DNA from: SHYR01 sp036013055
GTDB lineage: Bacteria > Chloroflexota > Dehalococcoidia > UBA2979
Length of the DNA: 64,000 nucleotides
Assembly: GCA_036013055.1 (NCBI GenBank)
Contig: DASCQM010000002.1
Location: forward strand, 124,001-188,000
Direction: 5' to 3'
Every line of letters begins with the position of its first letter. Position 1 is the first letter of the stretch. The position numbers and the translations under genes were made by a program. This document shows positions 51,385-60,025 of this stretch, in pieces. Below the pieces are notes generated by a model. That model saw nothing but the letters and a program-made list of their open reading frames with translations, was not told where the DNA came from and searched no databases.

Positions 51385-52335
51385 CTACTCGGACAGCCCC
51401 GCGACCAGCGCCTGGGCGTTCGCCCGCATCATCGCCGCGTACGTCTCCGTCTCGCCCGGCAGCGGGATGCTGTAGAGCACGAGCACGCGAGCGCCAGCTT
51501 CCTCGCCCACCAGCTCGACGACCCGCGATGGGAACTGCGGCTCCGCAAAGACCGCGCCTACGCCCTGCGCACGCACCAGTTCGATCACGTCCGCAACCGC
51601 CCCAGCGCTTGGTTCCTGACCGGACCCCGTGGGCAGGATCGACGCGACAAGTTCAAAGTCGTAGGCAGCGGCGAAGTAGCTGAAGGCGTCGTGTAGCACC
51701 ACGATGCGACGTCGCTCCGCCGGGATCACAGCCAGCGTCTCCCTCAGCTCGTCGTCGAGCGCGAGCAGTGCCGCGCGGGCCGCCCCGGCGCGCTCCTGAT
51801 AGCCGCCCGCGTGCATCGCATCGGCAGCGGCGAACGTCTGCTCGATCGCGTCGACGTATCGCGCCGCGTGCCTCACATCGAGCCAGCGATGTGGATCGCA
51901 GCGCGCAGTGGCGACGGCGGCGGCATCACCCCCGGTGATCTCGTCGCCCTCGAGGGTGCCGACCACCGTGAGCACGGAGCCGTCACTACGGTTGAGCACG
52001 ATCGCGTCCAGCAGGTTGTGCTCCAGATCGCACCCGTTCACCAGCAGCACGTCCGCCTGCGCGATCTTCTTCGCGGCGTCGACCGGCGGGTCGTAGGTGT
52101 GGAGGTCAGCGCCCGGCGGCACGAGCGTCACGACGTCCGCGTCAGGACCCGCGACGCTGCGCGCGAACTCAGCGATCACCGACGTCGACGCGACCACGCT
52201 GAGGCGCGCGCTATCGCTGCTGCCTGCGGTGCGATCCGAGTCGCCGGAGGTACACGCCGCCAGCAGCGCGCTCGCGAACAACACGGCACCGAGTGCCGCT
52301 TGTCGACGAACGAGGCGAATCCGCGGAAGCTGCAC
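51385..52335 (-). CDS. znuA: Zinc/manganese-binding lipoprotein (ZnuA/TroA type)
   Basis: A 316-residue cluster A-I metal-binding protein with signal peptide and lipobox LLAAC (Cys28). Predicted ligands: His in PPGADLHTYDP, His in RCDPHRWLDVR, His in VVLHDAFSYFAAAYDF, and the acidic VFAEPQFPS region. It lacks the His-rich loop usual in zinc-specific ZnuA, so manganese is possible; an adjacent Fur-family gene with Zur-like features favours zinc. The GTG start follows AGGA. A dyad overlapping a -10 box precedes it. Confidence 0.88.
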   Translation of the reverse strand: MQLPRIRLVRRQAALGAVLFASALLAACTSGDSDRTAGSSDSARLSVVASTSVIAEFARSVAGPDADVVTLVPPGADLHTYDPPVDAAKKIAQADVLLVNGCDLEHNLLDAIVLNRSDGSVLTVVGTLEGDEITGGDAAAVATARCDPHRWLDVRHAARYVDAIEQTFAAADAMHAGGYQERAGAARAALLALDDELRETLAVIPAERRRIVVLHDAFSYFAAAYDFELVASILPTGSGQEPSAGAVADVIELVRAQGVGAVFAEPQFPSRVVELVGEEAGARVLVLYSIPLPGETETYAAMMRANAQALVAGLSE

Positions 52336-52354
52336 GGGAATCCTGGCCAGAATT

Positions 52355-52367
52355 GATACGAAGTATC
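52355..52367. promoter_or_regulatory. Dyad GATAC-GAA-GTATC overlapping the znu promoter
   Basis: A perfect 13-bp inverted repeat 20 bases upstream of the znuA start. On the minus strand it overlaps the -10 candidate GATACT. A further GATAC is at 52384. It is a candidate Fur-family operator. Confidence 0.5.
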
Positions 52368-52443
52368 TCTACCGATGCCGAATGATACAGAGCGAGTCTG
52401 TACGGCGCAACGGTATGACCTCAGAGGCCGCGAGCGGAAGATG

Positions 52444-52914
52444 CTATGGTGCGGACTGGTGAGTGGTCGGCGTCGAAAGCTGGCCTTCCGCCGTGGCCGG
52501 GAACGCCGCCCGGCAGACGCCGCAGCGGCCGTAGACCTCGAGGCGATGGGACGCGATGTCGTAGCCGGTGCGCTCGGACAGCTCGCTGAGCAGATCCTGG
52601 ATATCGCACGGCTCGAAGTCGGTCACCGATCCGCACTCAGAGCAGACGATGTGGTGGTGATGGCCGCCGCTGGTGAGCCGGTACTCAAGCGTGCCGTCAT
52701 CGAGCACGACCTGGCAGAGCGCCCCGATGTCCTGCAGCAGCCGCAGCGTGCGGAAGACGGTGGCACGACCGACGCCCGGCGCGGCCGCGACAACACCCTC
52801 GGCGGTGAAATGATCGTCGAGCTGCTGCATCGCCGCGAACAATGAGCGCCGGGGGCGCGTCAGGCGATGGCCGCTCCGTGTGAGCCGACGTTCGAGGATC
52901 TCAACCGATACCAC
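52444..52914 (-). CDS. Fur-family metal-responsive repressor (Zur-like)
   Basis: A 156-residue Fur-family protein. The winged helix contains GVGRATVFRTLRLLQDIG; the hinge has the metal-binding GGHHHHIVCSECG (His85-88, Cys91, Cys94) and the C-terminus YGRCGVCRAAFP with Cys131 and Cys134, making the structural zinc site. Its position directly upstream of znuABC on the same strand indicates that it controls metal uptake; Zur is the likely type, but Fur, Mur or PerR cannot be excluded by sight. The GTG start has a weak ribosome site. Confidence 0.85.
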   Translation of the reverse strand: MVSVEILERRLTRSGHRLTRPRRSLFAAMQQLDDHFTAEGVVAAAPGVGRATVFRTLRLLQDIGALCQVVLDDGTLEYRLTSGGHHHHIVCSECGSVTDFEPCDIQDLLSELSERTGYDIASHRLEVYGRCGVCRAAFPATAEGQLSTPTTHQSAP

Positions 52915-53063
52915 GGCTCAATCGTCGGATCTGCCCTGCCGCCTGTCAACGCGCAACGCAGCATGCTGCGCGACCTGCGGTGCAGCGATTGTCGATCCTG
53001 AGGCACAATGAGGCCGATGAGTCCGATGACGAACGAGATGGCCCCCGATCGGATTGAGCGCCC

Positions 53064-54296
53064 GTGACGCCGATACGCTGGCGAATCGCGCTCTGGCTCG
53101 CGATGTTCGCGATCGTCGCCTGGATCGGTTTGCGCGCCGGATCGGCGCTGGTTCCGTTTGCCGTCGGCGCACTGCTCGCCTTCATGCTCACGCCTGTCGT
53201 CGATACCGTGACGCGTGTGCTGCCGGAGACTCCGTTCCGGGTGATCGCGCACACGCCGCATCAGACGACGGTGTTCCGCCGCGGCATCGCGGTACTGCTG
53301 GTCTACGCCGTAATCGGCTACGGGCTCTTCGCGGGCGGCGCGGTGGTCGTCCCACTGGCGATCGACCAGACGGTCGAATTCGTCGACGAGCTGCCGCGGC
53401 TCGTCGATGAGGCCCGCGAGCAGGTCTCGGACTGGGCCACGCGATACCGCGAACAGGTACCCGAGAACGTGCAGGAGCGCGTCGATGGCTACGCCGCCGA
53501 CGTCAGCGGTTCGGTCGCCGACAGCGTGGCGGGGATCGCCCGCGACTTCATCACGTCGCTCACCGGTACGCTCGGCCTCGTCTTCGGCTTCCTGATCGTG
53601 CCGATCTGGATGTTCTACGCGCTCCGCGACCGGCACATCGCCGGCAACAACCTGATGACGGCAGTGCCGGGCCCACTCCAGGCCGATGTCGACAACGTGC
53701 TCACGATCGGCGACCGCATCCTGCTCCGCTACATCAGAGGACAGCTGATCCTCGGCGTGATCGTCGGTGTCGCGGTCGGCGTCGGACTGACGTTCATGGA
53801 CATTCAGCTCTCGCTGGCGCTCGGCGTGATCGCGGGCATCACCGAGTTGATCCCGATCATCGGGCCGTGGCTCGGTGCCGTGCCGGGGCTACTGATCGTC
53901 GCTGCGACAGACCCCGACAAGATCCTCTGGGTCGGGGCGCTCTACTTCGGCGTACAGATCGCCGAGAACAACTTCCTCGTACCGCGAATCCAGGGGCAGG
54001 CGGTCGATATCCATCCGGCGATGGTGATCATGCTGCTGGTGCTCGCGGGGGCAGCGTTCGGGTTCATCGGCCTGCTCGTGATCGTGCCCCTGACCGCGAT
54101 CCTGCGCGAACTCTTCTGGTACGCGGATCGCCGCTTCAGCGGCGTCAGTGCCGAGGTGGCGTTCGAGGCAACCCACGACGTGGTGCACGGCCATCAGCGC
54201 CAGCGCCCGCTGCTCTTCCGCATCATCGCGCAGCGCAGCCTGCGACCGCGTACGGTACCGCCCGCCGACGTCGAAGCCGACGCGGAACCTTCCTGA
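53064..54296 (+). CDS. AI-2E family (PerM/TqsA-like) membrane protein
   Basis: A 410-residue protein with the family's layout: N-terminal paired helices (RIALWLAMFAIVAWIGLRAG, FAVGALLAFMLTPVVDTV), a soluble middle segment (about 115-170) and a C-terminal bundle with GLTFMDIQLSLALGVIAGITELIPIIGPWLGAVP and the conserved QGQAVDIHPAMVIMLLVLAG. Members export small signals, ions or are of unknown function. The start is GTG. It is divergent from the Fur-family gene and has a C-terminal hydrophilic tail. Confidence 0.87.
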   Translation: MTPIRWRIALWLAMFAIVAWIGLRAGSALVPFAVGALLAFMLTPVVDTVTRVLPETPFRVIAHTPHQTTVFRRGIAVLLVYAVIGYGLFAGGAVVVPLAIDQTVEFVDELPRLVDEAREQVSDWATRYREQVPENVQERVDGYAADVSGSVADSVAGIARDFITSLTGTLGLVFGFLIVPIWMFYALRDRHIAGNNLMTAVPGPLQADVDNVLTIGDRILLRYIRGQLILGVIVGVAVGVGLTFMDIQLSLALGVIAGITELIPIIGPWLGAVPGLLIVAATDPDKILWVGALYFGVQIAENNFLVPRIQGQAVDIHPAMVIMLLVLAGAAFGFIGLLVIVPLTAILRELFWYADRRFSGVSAEVAFEATHDVVHGHQRQRPLLFRIIAQRSLRPRTVPPADVEADAEPS

Positions 54297-54336
54297 GCCA
54301 ACCAGCTCGGAGCGCCCGATCAGGGGCGCGCTCACG

Positions 54337-55170
54337 CTAGCGCAGCATCGATCCGTCGAGCACCGCCGGCAGCGTGAGTTCATCGGCCCCGCCGAAGGGG
54401 GAGACGCCGATCACGATGCGGGTCGGTCGGATGATGACGCCGGGCGCGACGAGCGACTCGACGCCACCATCAGCAGTCGCGATGAACGTGCCGCCGGAGA
54501 CGACCTGCTCATCATCGAGCAGCCACACCTCATACACGCGGTCCAGACCCAGTTGCGGCAATCCGGTCGCCGTCAGCCAGCCCGCGCCGGTCTCCGTGCT
54601 CCAGAGGAACTGTCCACGCGCACCGTGCCCGGCGGCGGTCGACTCCAGCGCCGACTGGCGAACGTCCGGTGCCGTCGCGACCGCGAGCGCCATCTGGAAC
54701 TCGGATGTCGCAGCCTGCACCTGCAACTGCAAGGACTGCGTGCTCAGCGCGCCATCTGCCTGCACGAGCGATTCCAGCCGCTTGGCCTCGCCCTCGACGA
54801 CCGCCGAGAGGATCGCGTTGTCCGTGCGCAGCGCGTTCAGATCCTGCTGCAGGCCCCAGCCCCACGCGAATAGCAGCAGCGCAGCAGCACTGGCAGCGGC
54901 CCACGGCAACCAGCGACGCGGGTGCAACAGGTGGCGCGCACCACTGCGCTCACGCCTCGCAGCGGCGATCACGCGCGAACGTAGCGCCGGGTCGGCGTGT
55001 CGCAGCGGCGCGGAGAGCGCGATCATGTCGACGATCTCGTGATATCCGGCCAGCTCCTCGGCGGCGTCGCCGTCGGAACGTACGAGGTCTCGCACCACGG
55101 CCGTATCCGGCTCGCTGAGCGTGCCCAGCGCGTACGCCGACAGTAATTCTTCTCGCTCTTCTGGTTTCAC
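54337..55170 (-). CDS. Anti-sigma factor, RskA type
   Basis: A 277-residue single-pass membrane protein. The N-terminal anti-sigma domain (EELLSAYALGTLSEPDTAVV) lacks the zinc motif of ZAS proteins, as in RskA. A membrane helix lies at about 88-107 (PWAAASAAALLLFAWGWGL), followed by a coiled-coil-like segment and the RskA extracytoplasmic domain (PQLGLDRVYEVWLLDDEQ, FIATADGGVESLV). It should hold the adjacent ECF sigma factor at the membrane until regulated proteolysis. The ATG overlaps the sigma gene stop by 4 bases. Confidence 0.9.
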   Translation of the reverse strand: MKPEEREELLSAYALGTLSEPDTAVVRDLVRSDGDAAEELAGYHEIVDMIALSAPLRHADPALRSRVIAAARRERSGARHLLHPRRWLPWAAASAAALLLFAWGWGLQQDLNALRTDNAILSAVVEGEAKRLESLVQADGALSTQSLQLQVQAATSEFQMALAVATAPDVRQSALESTAAGHGARGQFLWSTETGAGWLTATGLPQLGLDRVYEVWLLDDEQVVSGGTFIATADGGVESLVAPGVIIRPTRIVIGVSPFGGADELTLPAVLDGSMLR

Positions 55171-55838
55171 CGCTGCCCCTCCGCGTCTCTTGAATCCTCG
55201 GCGCGTAGCCCCACCAGCGCAACACGCAGCTTCTGAATTCCCAGTCGAATCCTTGTCTTCACGGTGCCGAGCGGCTCACCCGTGAGCGCCGCGACCTCCA
55301 CCTGGGTCAGGCCACCGAAGTAAGCCAGTTCGATCACCTCGCGCTGTGCTGGCGGCAGGCGGGTCATCGCCTCACGCACGGCTCGTCGCTCATCTGCCAG
55401 CACCGCCTCCAGTTGCGGGTCATGGAACCGCCCCGGTGCGGGAATCTCTGGCATCCCATCGTCGTCGCGATCCTCCTGCCGCAGCCGTCGTACGACGCGC
55501 CGGCGCTCATCGATCGAGCGATTGCGCGTCACCGACATCAACCAGCTACGGAACTTGCCGCGCCCCGGGTCGTACGACCACGGTCGACGCCAGAGCCGCA
55601 GGAACACCTCCTGCGTCACGTCTTCCGCAAGCTGGCGGTCCGTCAACACACGCACCGCGATCGAGAAGACCAGCGACGAATAGCGGTCGTACAGCCGCTC
55701 AAGCGCCTCGACCTCGCCTTCGCTCAGACCGACCATCAATTCCTGGTCGGTGATCGTCTCGGGCGTGTCCGAACGCTCTGATCTGGATACGTCGCGTATC
55801 AGTTCGCGGATTCCCGGACGGGGGGCCGAATCAGGCAC
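55167..55838 (-). CDS. ECF RNA polymerase sigma factor (SigK-like)
   Basis: A 223-residue sigma-70 family ECF factor. Region 2 is VEALERLYDRYSSLVFSIAVRVLTDRQLAEDVTQEVFLRLW with PGRGKFRSWLMSVTRNRSID, and region 4 is RLPPAQREVIELAYFGGLTQVEVAALTGEPLGTVKTRIRLG. The RskA-type partner downstream and the GTVKTRIR ending are typical of SigK/ECF19-like factors. The GTG start has GGAGG 7 bases upstream. TACACT on the minus strand (55877-55882) is a likely -10 for this operon. Confidence 0.92.
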   Translation of the reverse strand: MPDSAPRPGIRELIRDVSRSERSDTPETITDQELMVGLSEGEVEALERLYDRYSSLVFSIAVRVLTDRQLAEDVTQEVFLRLWRRPWSYDPGRGKFRSWLMSVTRNRSIDERRRVVRRLRQEDRDDDGMPEIPAPGRFHDPQLEAVLADERRAVREAMTRLPPAQREVIELAYFGGLTQVEVAALTGEPLGTVKTRIRLGIQKLRVALVGLRAEDSRDAEGQR

Positions 55839-55876
55839 GAGCGTGCCTCCACTGGGTGGCAGGGGGCGATGCGCGC

Positions 55877-55882
55877 AGTGTA
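55877..55882 (-). promoter_or_regulatory. -10 box TACACT of the sigma/anti-sigma operon
   Basis: It lies 38 bases upstream of the GTG start. I see no GGAAC-type ECF -35 upstream, so autoregulation is not evident. Confidence 0.4.
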
Positions 55883-55910
55883 CCGCCTCGGAGCCGGTTA
55901 TGGCCGATGA

Positions 55911-56744
55911 TCAGACCGTCGCCGCCGTCGCGAACATGAGACCTCGTGCCAGTACCTCGCCAGCGAGGATGCCGCCCGTCGCGAGGTAGAGCAGCCCAGT
56001 CGCCGACATCATTCCGCGGATCGTCGCCGATCGCCATGCGAGCGCGGCGGTCACCAGCGGGAAGGCGAGCCCGACTCCAATACGCAGCCAGAACGCCGGG
56101 TTGCGCCCGAGCACTACGCCGAACGCGGCGTCCGTAAGCGGCACCTCGCGCACGGGCAGCACCGAGCCTGCGATGACGAGCACAAGCTGCACGGCCAGCG
56201 CGACCACGACGAAGAGCGACATCTGCTCCATCGGCTCTTTCGGCAGGCCGGAGTTCGTCAGGTACCAGTGCCCCCAGGACATCGCCATCAGCGACCCGCC
56301 GAGCGCGGCCGAGGCCACAACAAGACTCGCCAGCGCGCCCGCGTACGACCACGTCGGTGGGGCGATCACCGCGCTCAGCGTGACAAGCGTGGCGAGCCCA
56401 GCGATCGCGCCGGCGGCCCCGAACATCAGCGTCGCCCCTCGCTGCTCGCGGAGCGTCGCGACGAGAAAGAGCGACACCAGCACGAGCATCGCCACCATCG
56501 ACCCGCTGAATGCAGCGAGCCACGACTCGTTCAGCGCATAGCCATCGATCGAGCGATCCTCGCCCATTGCCGCGTACGTCCAGAGCGCGAAGACGATCGT
56601 CGTGGCGACCACCACCGCGGCCACCTTCATGTAGCCACGCGTCACCATCGCGCGGGCGTCGGCGACGACAACAAAGGCGAGGGACCCGGCAGCGAGTTCC
56701 ACGAGCACGATGATCAGCGTGTATGGGAGAGATGTGCCGTTCAC
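55911..56744 (-). CDS. Polytopic membrane protein, unknown function
   Basis: A 277-residue protein with about eight membrane segments. The most recognisable feature is SWGHWYLTNSGLPKEPMEQM between helices, with conserved His-Trp-Tyr; similar GHWYL motifs occur in uncharacterised integral membrane proteins of several phyla and could bind a cofactor. One hydrophilic loop has EDRSIDGYALNES. I do not assign a function. It has no obvious operon partner; the ECF sigma gene downstream is separated by 72 bases. Confidence 0.68.
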   Translation of the reverse strand: MNGTSLPYTLIIVLVELAAGSLAFVVVADARAMVTRGYMKVAAVVVATTIVFALWTYAAMGEDRSIDGYALNESWLAAFSGSMVAMLVLVSLFLVATLREQRGATLMFGAAGAIAGLATLVTLSAVIAPPTWSYAGALASLVVASAALGGSLMAMSWGHWYLTNSGLPKEPMEQMSLFVVVALAVQLVLVIAGSVLPVREVPLTDAAFGVVLGRNPAFWLRIGVGLAFPLVTAALAWRSATIRGMMSATGLLYLATGGILAGEVLARGLMFATAATV

Positions 56745-56868
56745 AGCGACCGATCGTAGGTAGTGAGGTGGCCGGAGGCAATCGCTTCACGCTCGACGGT
56801 GGGGCACAACAGCGCCCCGAATCGACCGCTGCCGCCACCCGCGATCGTGGCCCGTTCCGCGTCGCCAG

Positions 56869-57453
56869 ATGCCGATTGACAGGCGTGATGCACCGCCCGA
56901 CCATGCCCTCGTGCAGTACGGAAGCCGCCAGTACGGGACCAACCAGCGCTACCTGACCAAGGCTCTGCGCGAGGTCGCACGACGCATGGAAGGCGCCGTC
57001 GTCGAGTTCGACGAGCAGCAGCTCTCATGGCGACCGGCCGACGATCAGTGGTGCGCCACGGAGATCGTCGGATTCCTGCGCGACAGCGAACGCGAGGACC
57101 TGCGCAACGTGCAGGCGATGCTGGCGCGCGATGGCGCGCACATCGAGGAGCGCCGCGCCTACCACGGCCCGGACGAAGAGGACTATCGCTGGATGCCCGT
57201 CGAGGAGCTCTGGTGGGACTTCGCCACGATGCGCGAGGACATGGTCTGGACGCTGCGCACAGCCGGGGCCGCGTGGGACCACTTCGGCAGCCACGACTTC
57301 CGCGGCGACATCTCCGTGGAGCAGTACGTGCGCGAGATCAACGAGCGCGACCTCGATTCGATGTGGAAGCTCTACACGCTGCAGGAGCAGACGCAGTCGG
57401 TACACGCAGCGCGCCGGCCAACGCGGCGCGCTCGCCCCGCCCGAGGCCGCTAG
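56869..57453 (+). CDS. DinB-like protein with basic tail
   Basis: A 194-residue protein resembling the DinB helical fold: LSWRPADDQWCATEIVGFLRDSERED takes the place of the usual WS--E-L-H segment, and the C-terminal EINERDLDSMWKLYTLQEQ lacks an obvious metal-binding histidine pair, so it may have lost metal binding. The last about 20 residues are Arg/Pro/Ala-rich. Starts at ATG (56869) or a later GTG are both possible; no ribosome site is clear. It converges with another DinB-like gene and overlaps its stop. Confidence 0.6.
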   Translation: MPIDRRDAPPDHALVQYGSRQYGTNQRYLTKALREVARRMEGAVVEFDEQQLSWRPADDQWCATEIVGFLRDSEREDLRNVQAMLARDGAHIEERRAYHGPDEEDYRWMPVEELWWDFATMREDMVWTLRTAGAAWDHFGSHDFRGDISVEQYVREINERDLDSMWKLYTLQEQTQSVHAARRPTRRARPARGR

Positions 57454-57983
57454 AAGCCCAGCCCCTGTTTGCCGACGATCGTGCGTGCGATGTCGATCTG
57501 GCCGAGGTGCGCGTTGCCGTGCGAGATCAACGTCTGGCCGATCGCCTCCAGGCGCGTGATGTCGCCCCACGGCGTCACGGTCTGAACGACCGCCAGGTAG
57601 TCGTCGTCCATCGCCTCCACGCGCGGCACGACCGCGGCCAGCACATCCCGCCCGTACTGCACGAGCGCGGCCGACGAGGGGAACCGAAGCGCGTGTGCGT
57701 CCGCCGGGTCCATACCCGTGCCCTGCGCGACCTTCGGTAGTTCCCACGCCTCGTGGAGGCCCTGCTGGAGCCAGACCGGCTGCTCACGCTCGAAGACGAA
57801 GTGAACGATGTTGTCAGCGGTGCGGAAGACGTGCCACGCCTCGAAGCCGATCGAGTTGCAATTCTCGTGCGCGCGGAAGTGCAGCTCGTCGTCGGTCAGG
57901 CCATCGATTGCCTCGCAGACACCGTTCATCATGCGGTCAATGAAGAGCGTCAGGTACTGCTGCTGCGTCAGGCCGTCAGGCAT
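57450..57983 (-). CDS. DinB-family protein
   Basis: A 177-residue DinB-family protein with the metal-ligand histidines in place: SIGFEAWHVFRTADNIVHF for the first and LISHGNAHLGQID for the second and third. Characterised relatives are thiol-dependent S-transferases; the substrate here is unknown. The ATG start has GGAGCAG upstream. It is convergent with the preceding gene, the stops overlapping by 4 bases. It is the fourth DinB-like gene in the window. Confidence 0.8.
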   Translation of the reverse strand: MPDGLTQQQYLTLFIDRMMNGVCEAIDGLTDDELHFRAHENCNSIGFEAWHVFRTADNIVHFVFEREQPVWLQQGLHEAWELPKVAQGTGMDPADAHALRFPSSAALVQYGRDVLAAVVPRVEAMDDDYLAVVQTVTPWGDITRLEAIGQTLISHGNAHLGQIDIARTIVGKQGLGF

Positions 57984-58134
57984 GGGCTGCTCCGATCACC
58001 AGTCCTCGGTCTGCGGACTCTATCGCACTTCGTCCCATTGCAACGCGGGGAGTTGAGACGCCCGCTCGCGCTCGCGCTGGACACTGGGACGGGCTCGCGG
58101 ACTACTCTTGAGAAGCAGTCATTGGACCCTCCCC

Positions 58135-59001
58135 GTGCACATTCCCGACCTCCTCGCGCAGGGCACCACGTACTCGTTCGAGTTCGGGCCGCCGCGCACG
58201 GAAGAAGTCGAGCAGCGCTTCTGGCGCGCCGTTGAGCGACTGCGGCCGCTCAACCCCTCGTTCGCGTCGGTCACGTACGGCGCCGGCGGCTCCACCCGCG
58301 AGGGCACACGCGAGGTCGTGCGACGGATGACCGATGAGATCGGCTGGACGACCATGCCGCACCTCTCCTGCGTCGCCCAGACCCGCGAGGACGTGATCGA
58401 GATTCTGACCGACTACCAGGCGCTCGGCTTCGAGAATCTGCTCGCGCTGCGCGGCGACCCGCCGCGCGATCAGCCGGACATCGACATCGGTGACTTCAAG
58501 CTCGCGATCGAGATCGTCGAACTCGCGCGCGAGCACACCGACTTCTCGATCGGCGTCGCGATGCACCCCGAGGGGCATCCGCAGGCCGCGAGCCACCGCG
58601 AGGATCGCGAGCACCAGGCGGCAAAACTGGGCGTGGCGGACTTCGGCATCACGCAGTTCTTCTTCGAGGTTGAGCACTACGTGGGGCTCGTCGAGGACAT
58701 GGCGAAGCTCGGCGTCGACCGGCCGATCATCGCGGGCATCATCCCGGTGCTGAACGCCGGACAGGTGCAGCGCATGGTTGGGCTCGCCGGGGGCACGTTC
58801 CCCGACTCGCTCGCGAAGGACCTTGAGGCCGTCGGTGATGATCGCACCGCAGCGCGCGTGATCGGCGTGGAGTACGCGACGAAGCTCGCCGAGAATCTCG
58901 TCGCCGCAGGCGCCCCCGGCCTGCACATCTACACGCTGAACTTCTCGCAGGCGACGCGCGAGTTGTTCCGCAACCTTGGTCTCGACAGGTCGAAGGCATG
59001 A
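58135..59001 (+). CDS. metF: 5,10-methylenetetrahydrofolate reductase
   Basis: A 288-residue FAD-dependent TIM-barrel enzyme that reduces 5,10-methylene-THF to 5-methyl-THF for methionine synthesis. YSFEFGPPRTEE with the catalytic Glu, FASVTYGAGGSTREGT, HLSCVAQTREDVIEILTDY, LLALRGDPPRDQ and ITQFFFEVEHY are all conserved. The GTG at 58135 starts the homologous region; no clear ribosome site is visible. It is a single gene. Together with the formyl-THF enzyme upstream it adds to a one-carbon theme. Confidence 0.93.
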   Translation: MHIPDLLAQGTTYSFEFGPPRTEEVEQRFWRAVERLRPLNPSFASVTYGAGGSTREGTREVVRRMTDEIGWTTMPHLSCVAQTREDVIEILTDYQALGFENLLALRGDPPRDQPDIDIGDFKLAIEIVELAREHTDFSIGVAMHPEGHPQAASHREDREHQAAKLGVADFGITQFFFEVEHYVGLVEDMAKLGVDRPIIAGIIPVLNAGQVQRMVGLAGGTFPDSLAKDLEAVGDDRTAARVIGVEYATKLAENLVAAGAPGLHIYTLNFSQATRELFRNLGLDRSKA

Positions 59002-59007
59002 TCCCCG

Positions 59008-59457
59008 CTAGGCGGGCACCCGCTCGCTGAGGAGCTGATCGATCGCCGCGTAGTCCGCGTCCGTGATCTTGTGCAGGTTCCCGCGGAACGCCATACCGAG
59101 CTTCTTCGGCCCGAGCTTGCGCGTCTTGTCGAGCAGATCCGTGATCTCGCGAACCTCGATGTAGTCTCCGACCTCCGGGATCGCCACCGGCTTCGTCGCG
59201 ATGCGGAACGGGTAGTCCTCGCCGGGCTTGCCGCCGGAGCGCAGTCCGATGTCCGACGTGTCCTCGAACATCTCGCCGGTCACCTCGACCATGCCGCCGA
59301 ACTGCACGACGCCGGTGAGGTAGAAGACGATGCGATCGCCCGGCCGCATCTCGCCCGATTGCTTGCGGCGAGACTCCTTGAAGGCGCAGACATCGAAGCC
59401 GCGCTCACGCAGGATTTCGAAATTGTCCGCTGATCCGACAACGATCCACGGCTGCAT
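59008..59457 (-). CDS. EVE-domain protein
   Basis: A 149-residue PUA-like EVE-domain protein: QPWIVVGSADNFEILRERGF, MRPGDRIVFYLTGVVQFGGMVEVTG and the FRIATKPVAIPE strand. EVE proteins read modified bases or ligands in RNA or DNA and are often linked to restriction or RNA modification; none of those genes are adjacent. The ATG at 59457 begins the domain, with GGGGCC upstream. A 16-bp dyad lies just upstream of its probable promoter. Confidence 0.82.
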   Translation of the reverse strand: MQPWIVVGSADNFEILRERGFDVCAFKESRRKQSGEMRPGDRIVFYLTGVVQFGGMVEVTGEMFEDTSDIGLRSGGKPGEDYPFRIATKPVAIPEVGDYIEVREITDLLDKTRKLGPKKLGMAFRGNLHKITDADYAAIDQLLSERVPA

Positions 59458-59485
59458 AGTGGGGCCCCTCAGGCTCGCTATACGG

Positions 59486-59501
59486 TGCGAAGAGTTTCGC
59501 A
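59486..59501. promoter_or_regulatory. Dyad TGCGAA-GAGT-TTCGCA upstream of the EVE gene
   Basis: A perfect 6-bp inverted repeat with a 4-base centre. On the minus strand it lies just upstream of a TATAGC -10 candidate and would cover the -35 region. Confidence 0.45.
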
Positions 59502-59508
59502 GGATACA

Positions 59509-59537
59509 GCAAGGGCCCCGCATCGCGGGGCCCTTGC
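59509..59537 (-). terminator. Strong hairpin downstream of the A-type carrier gene
   Basis: GCAAGGGCCCCGC-ATC-GCGGGGCCCTTGC: a perfect 13-bp stem with a 3-base loop, beginning 25 bases after the stop at 59563. No T run follows on the minus strand. Confidence 0.75.
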
Positions 59538-59562
59538 GAGGTGTCTCTGAACGAAACGAGCG

Positions 59563-59985
59563 CTAGCAGGCCGCCGGTGAGCCGGAGCCGTCAGCGGTCT
59601 GGAACGAGTTGCCACAGGCGCAGGACGAGACGGCGGTCGGGTTGTAGATCGTGAACCCGGACTTCATCAGGTCGTCGGCGTAGTCAATCTCCGCGCCAGT
59701 GATCAGCGACTGCGAGTCCTTGTCGACGAGAATGCGGACGCCGTTGTCCTCAATCACCATGTCGTCGGCCTCAGGAGCCTCAGCGACTGCCATGCCGTAC
59801 TGGTAACCGGAGCAGCCACCGCCGACGACGAAGACGCGCAACGACGCTTCGGGCTGGCCCTTCTCCGAGAGCAGTGCCGTAGCCTTCTCAGCGGCCTTCG
59901 GCGTGATCGTCACCAGCGGCCCGGCCGGAGTCGGGATCTGCAGGCTCGGTGTCGCGCTCTTCTCGTTGAAAATTTCCGTCGTCAT
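59563..59985 (-). CDS. A-type iron-sulfur carrier (ErpA/SufA/HesB family)
   Basis: A 140-residue protein. The three cluster-binding cysteines are Cys58 (VVGGGCSGYQYGM) and Cys122/Cys124 (SSCACGNSFQT); ITPKAAEKATALL precedes them. It carries Fe-S clusters from the scaffold to target enzymes. About 20 N-terminal residues and a C-terminal GSGSPAAC extend beyond the core. The ATG follows GAGGAG. It has its own promoter and terminator and lies near iscS, so it forms part of a second Fe-S gene group separate from the suf operon. Confidence 0.9.
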   Translation of the reverse strand: MTTEIFNEKSATPSLQIPTPAGPLVTITPKAAEKATALLSEKGQPEASLRVFVVGGGCSGYQYGMAVAEAPEADDMVIEDNGVRILVDKDSQSLITGAEIDYADDLMKSGFTIYNPTAVSSCACGNSFQTADGSGSPAAC

Positions 59986-60025
59986 CGTCGCTCCTCAGCG
60001 GTGCGTCCGCAATTTTGCTGGCGCC

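Noticed and set aside
55839..56904. 357-codon leftward frame over the polytopic membrane protein
   Set aside because: Arg/Gly/Ala-rich shadow in another frame; the hydrophobic frame has clear membrane helices.
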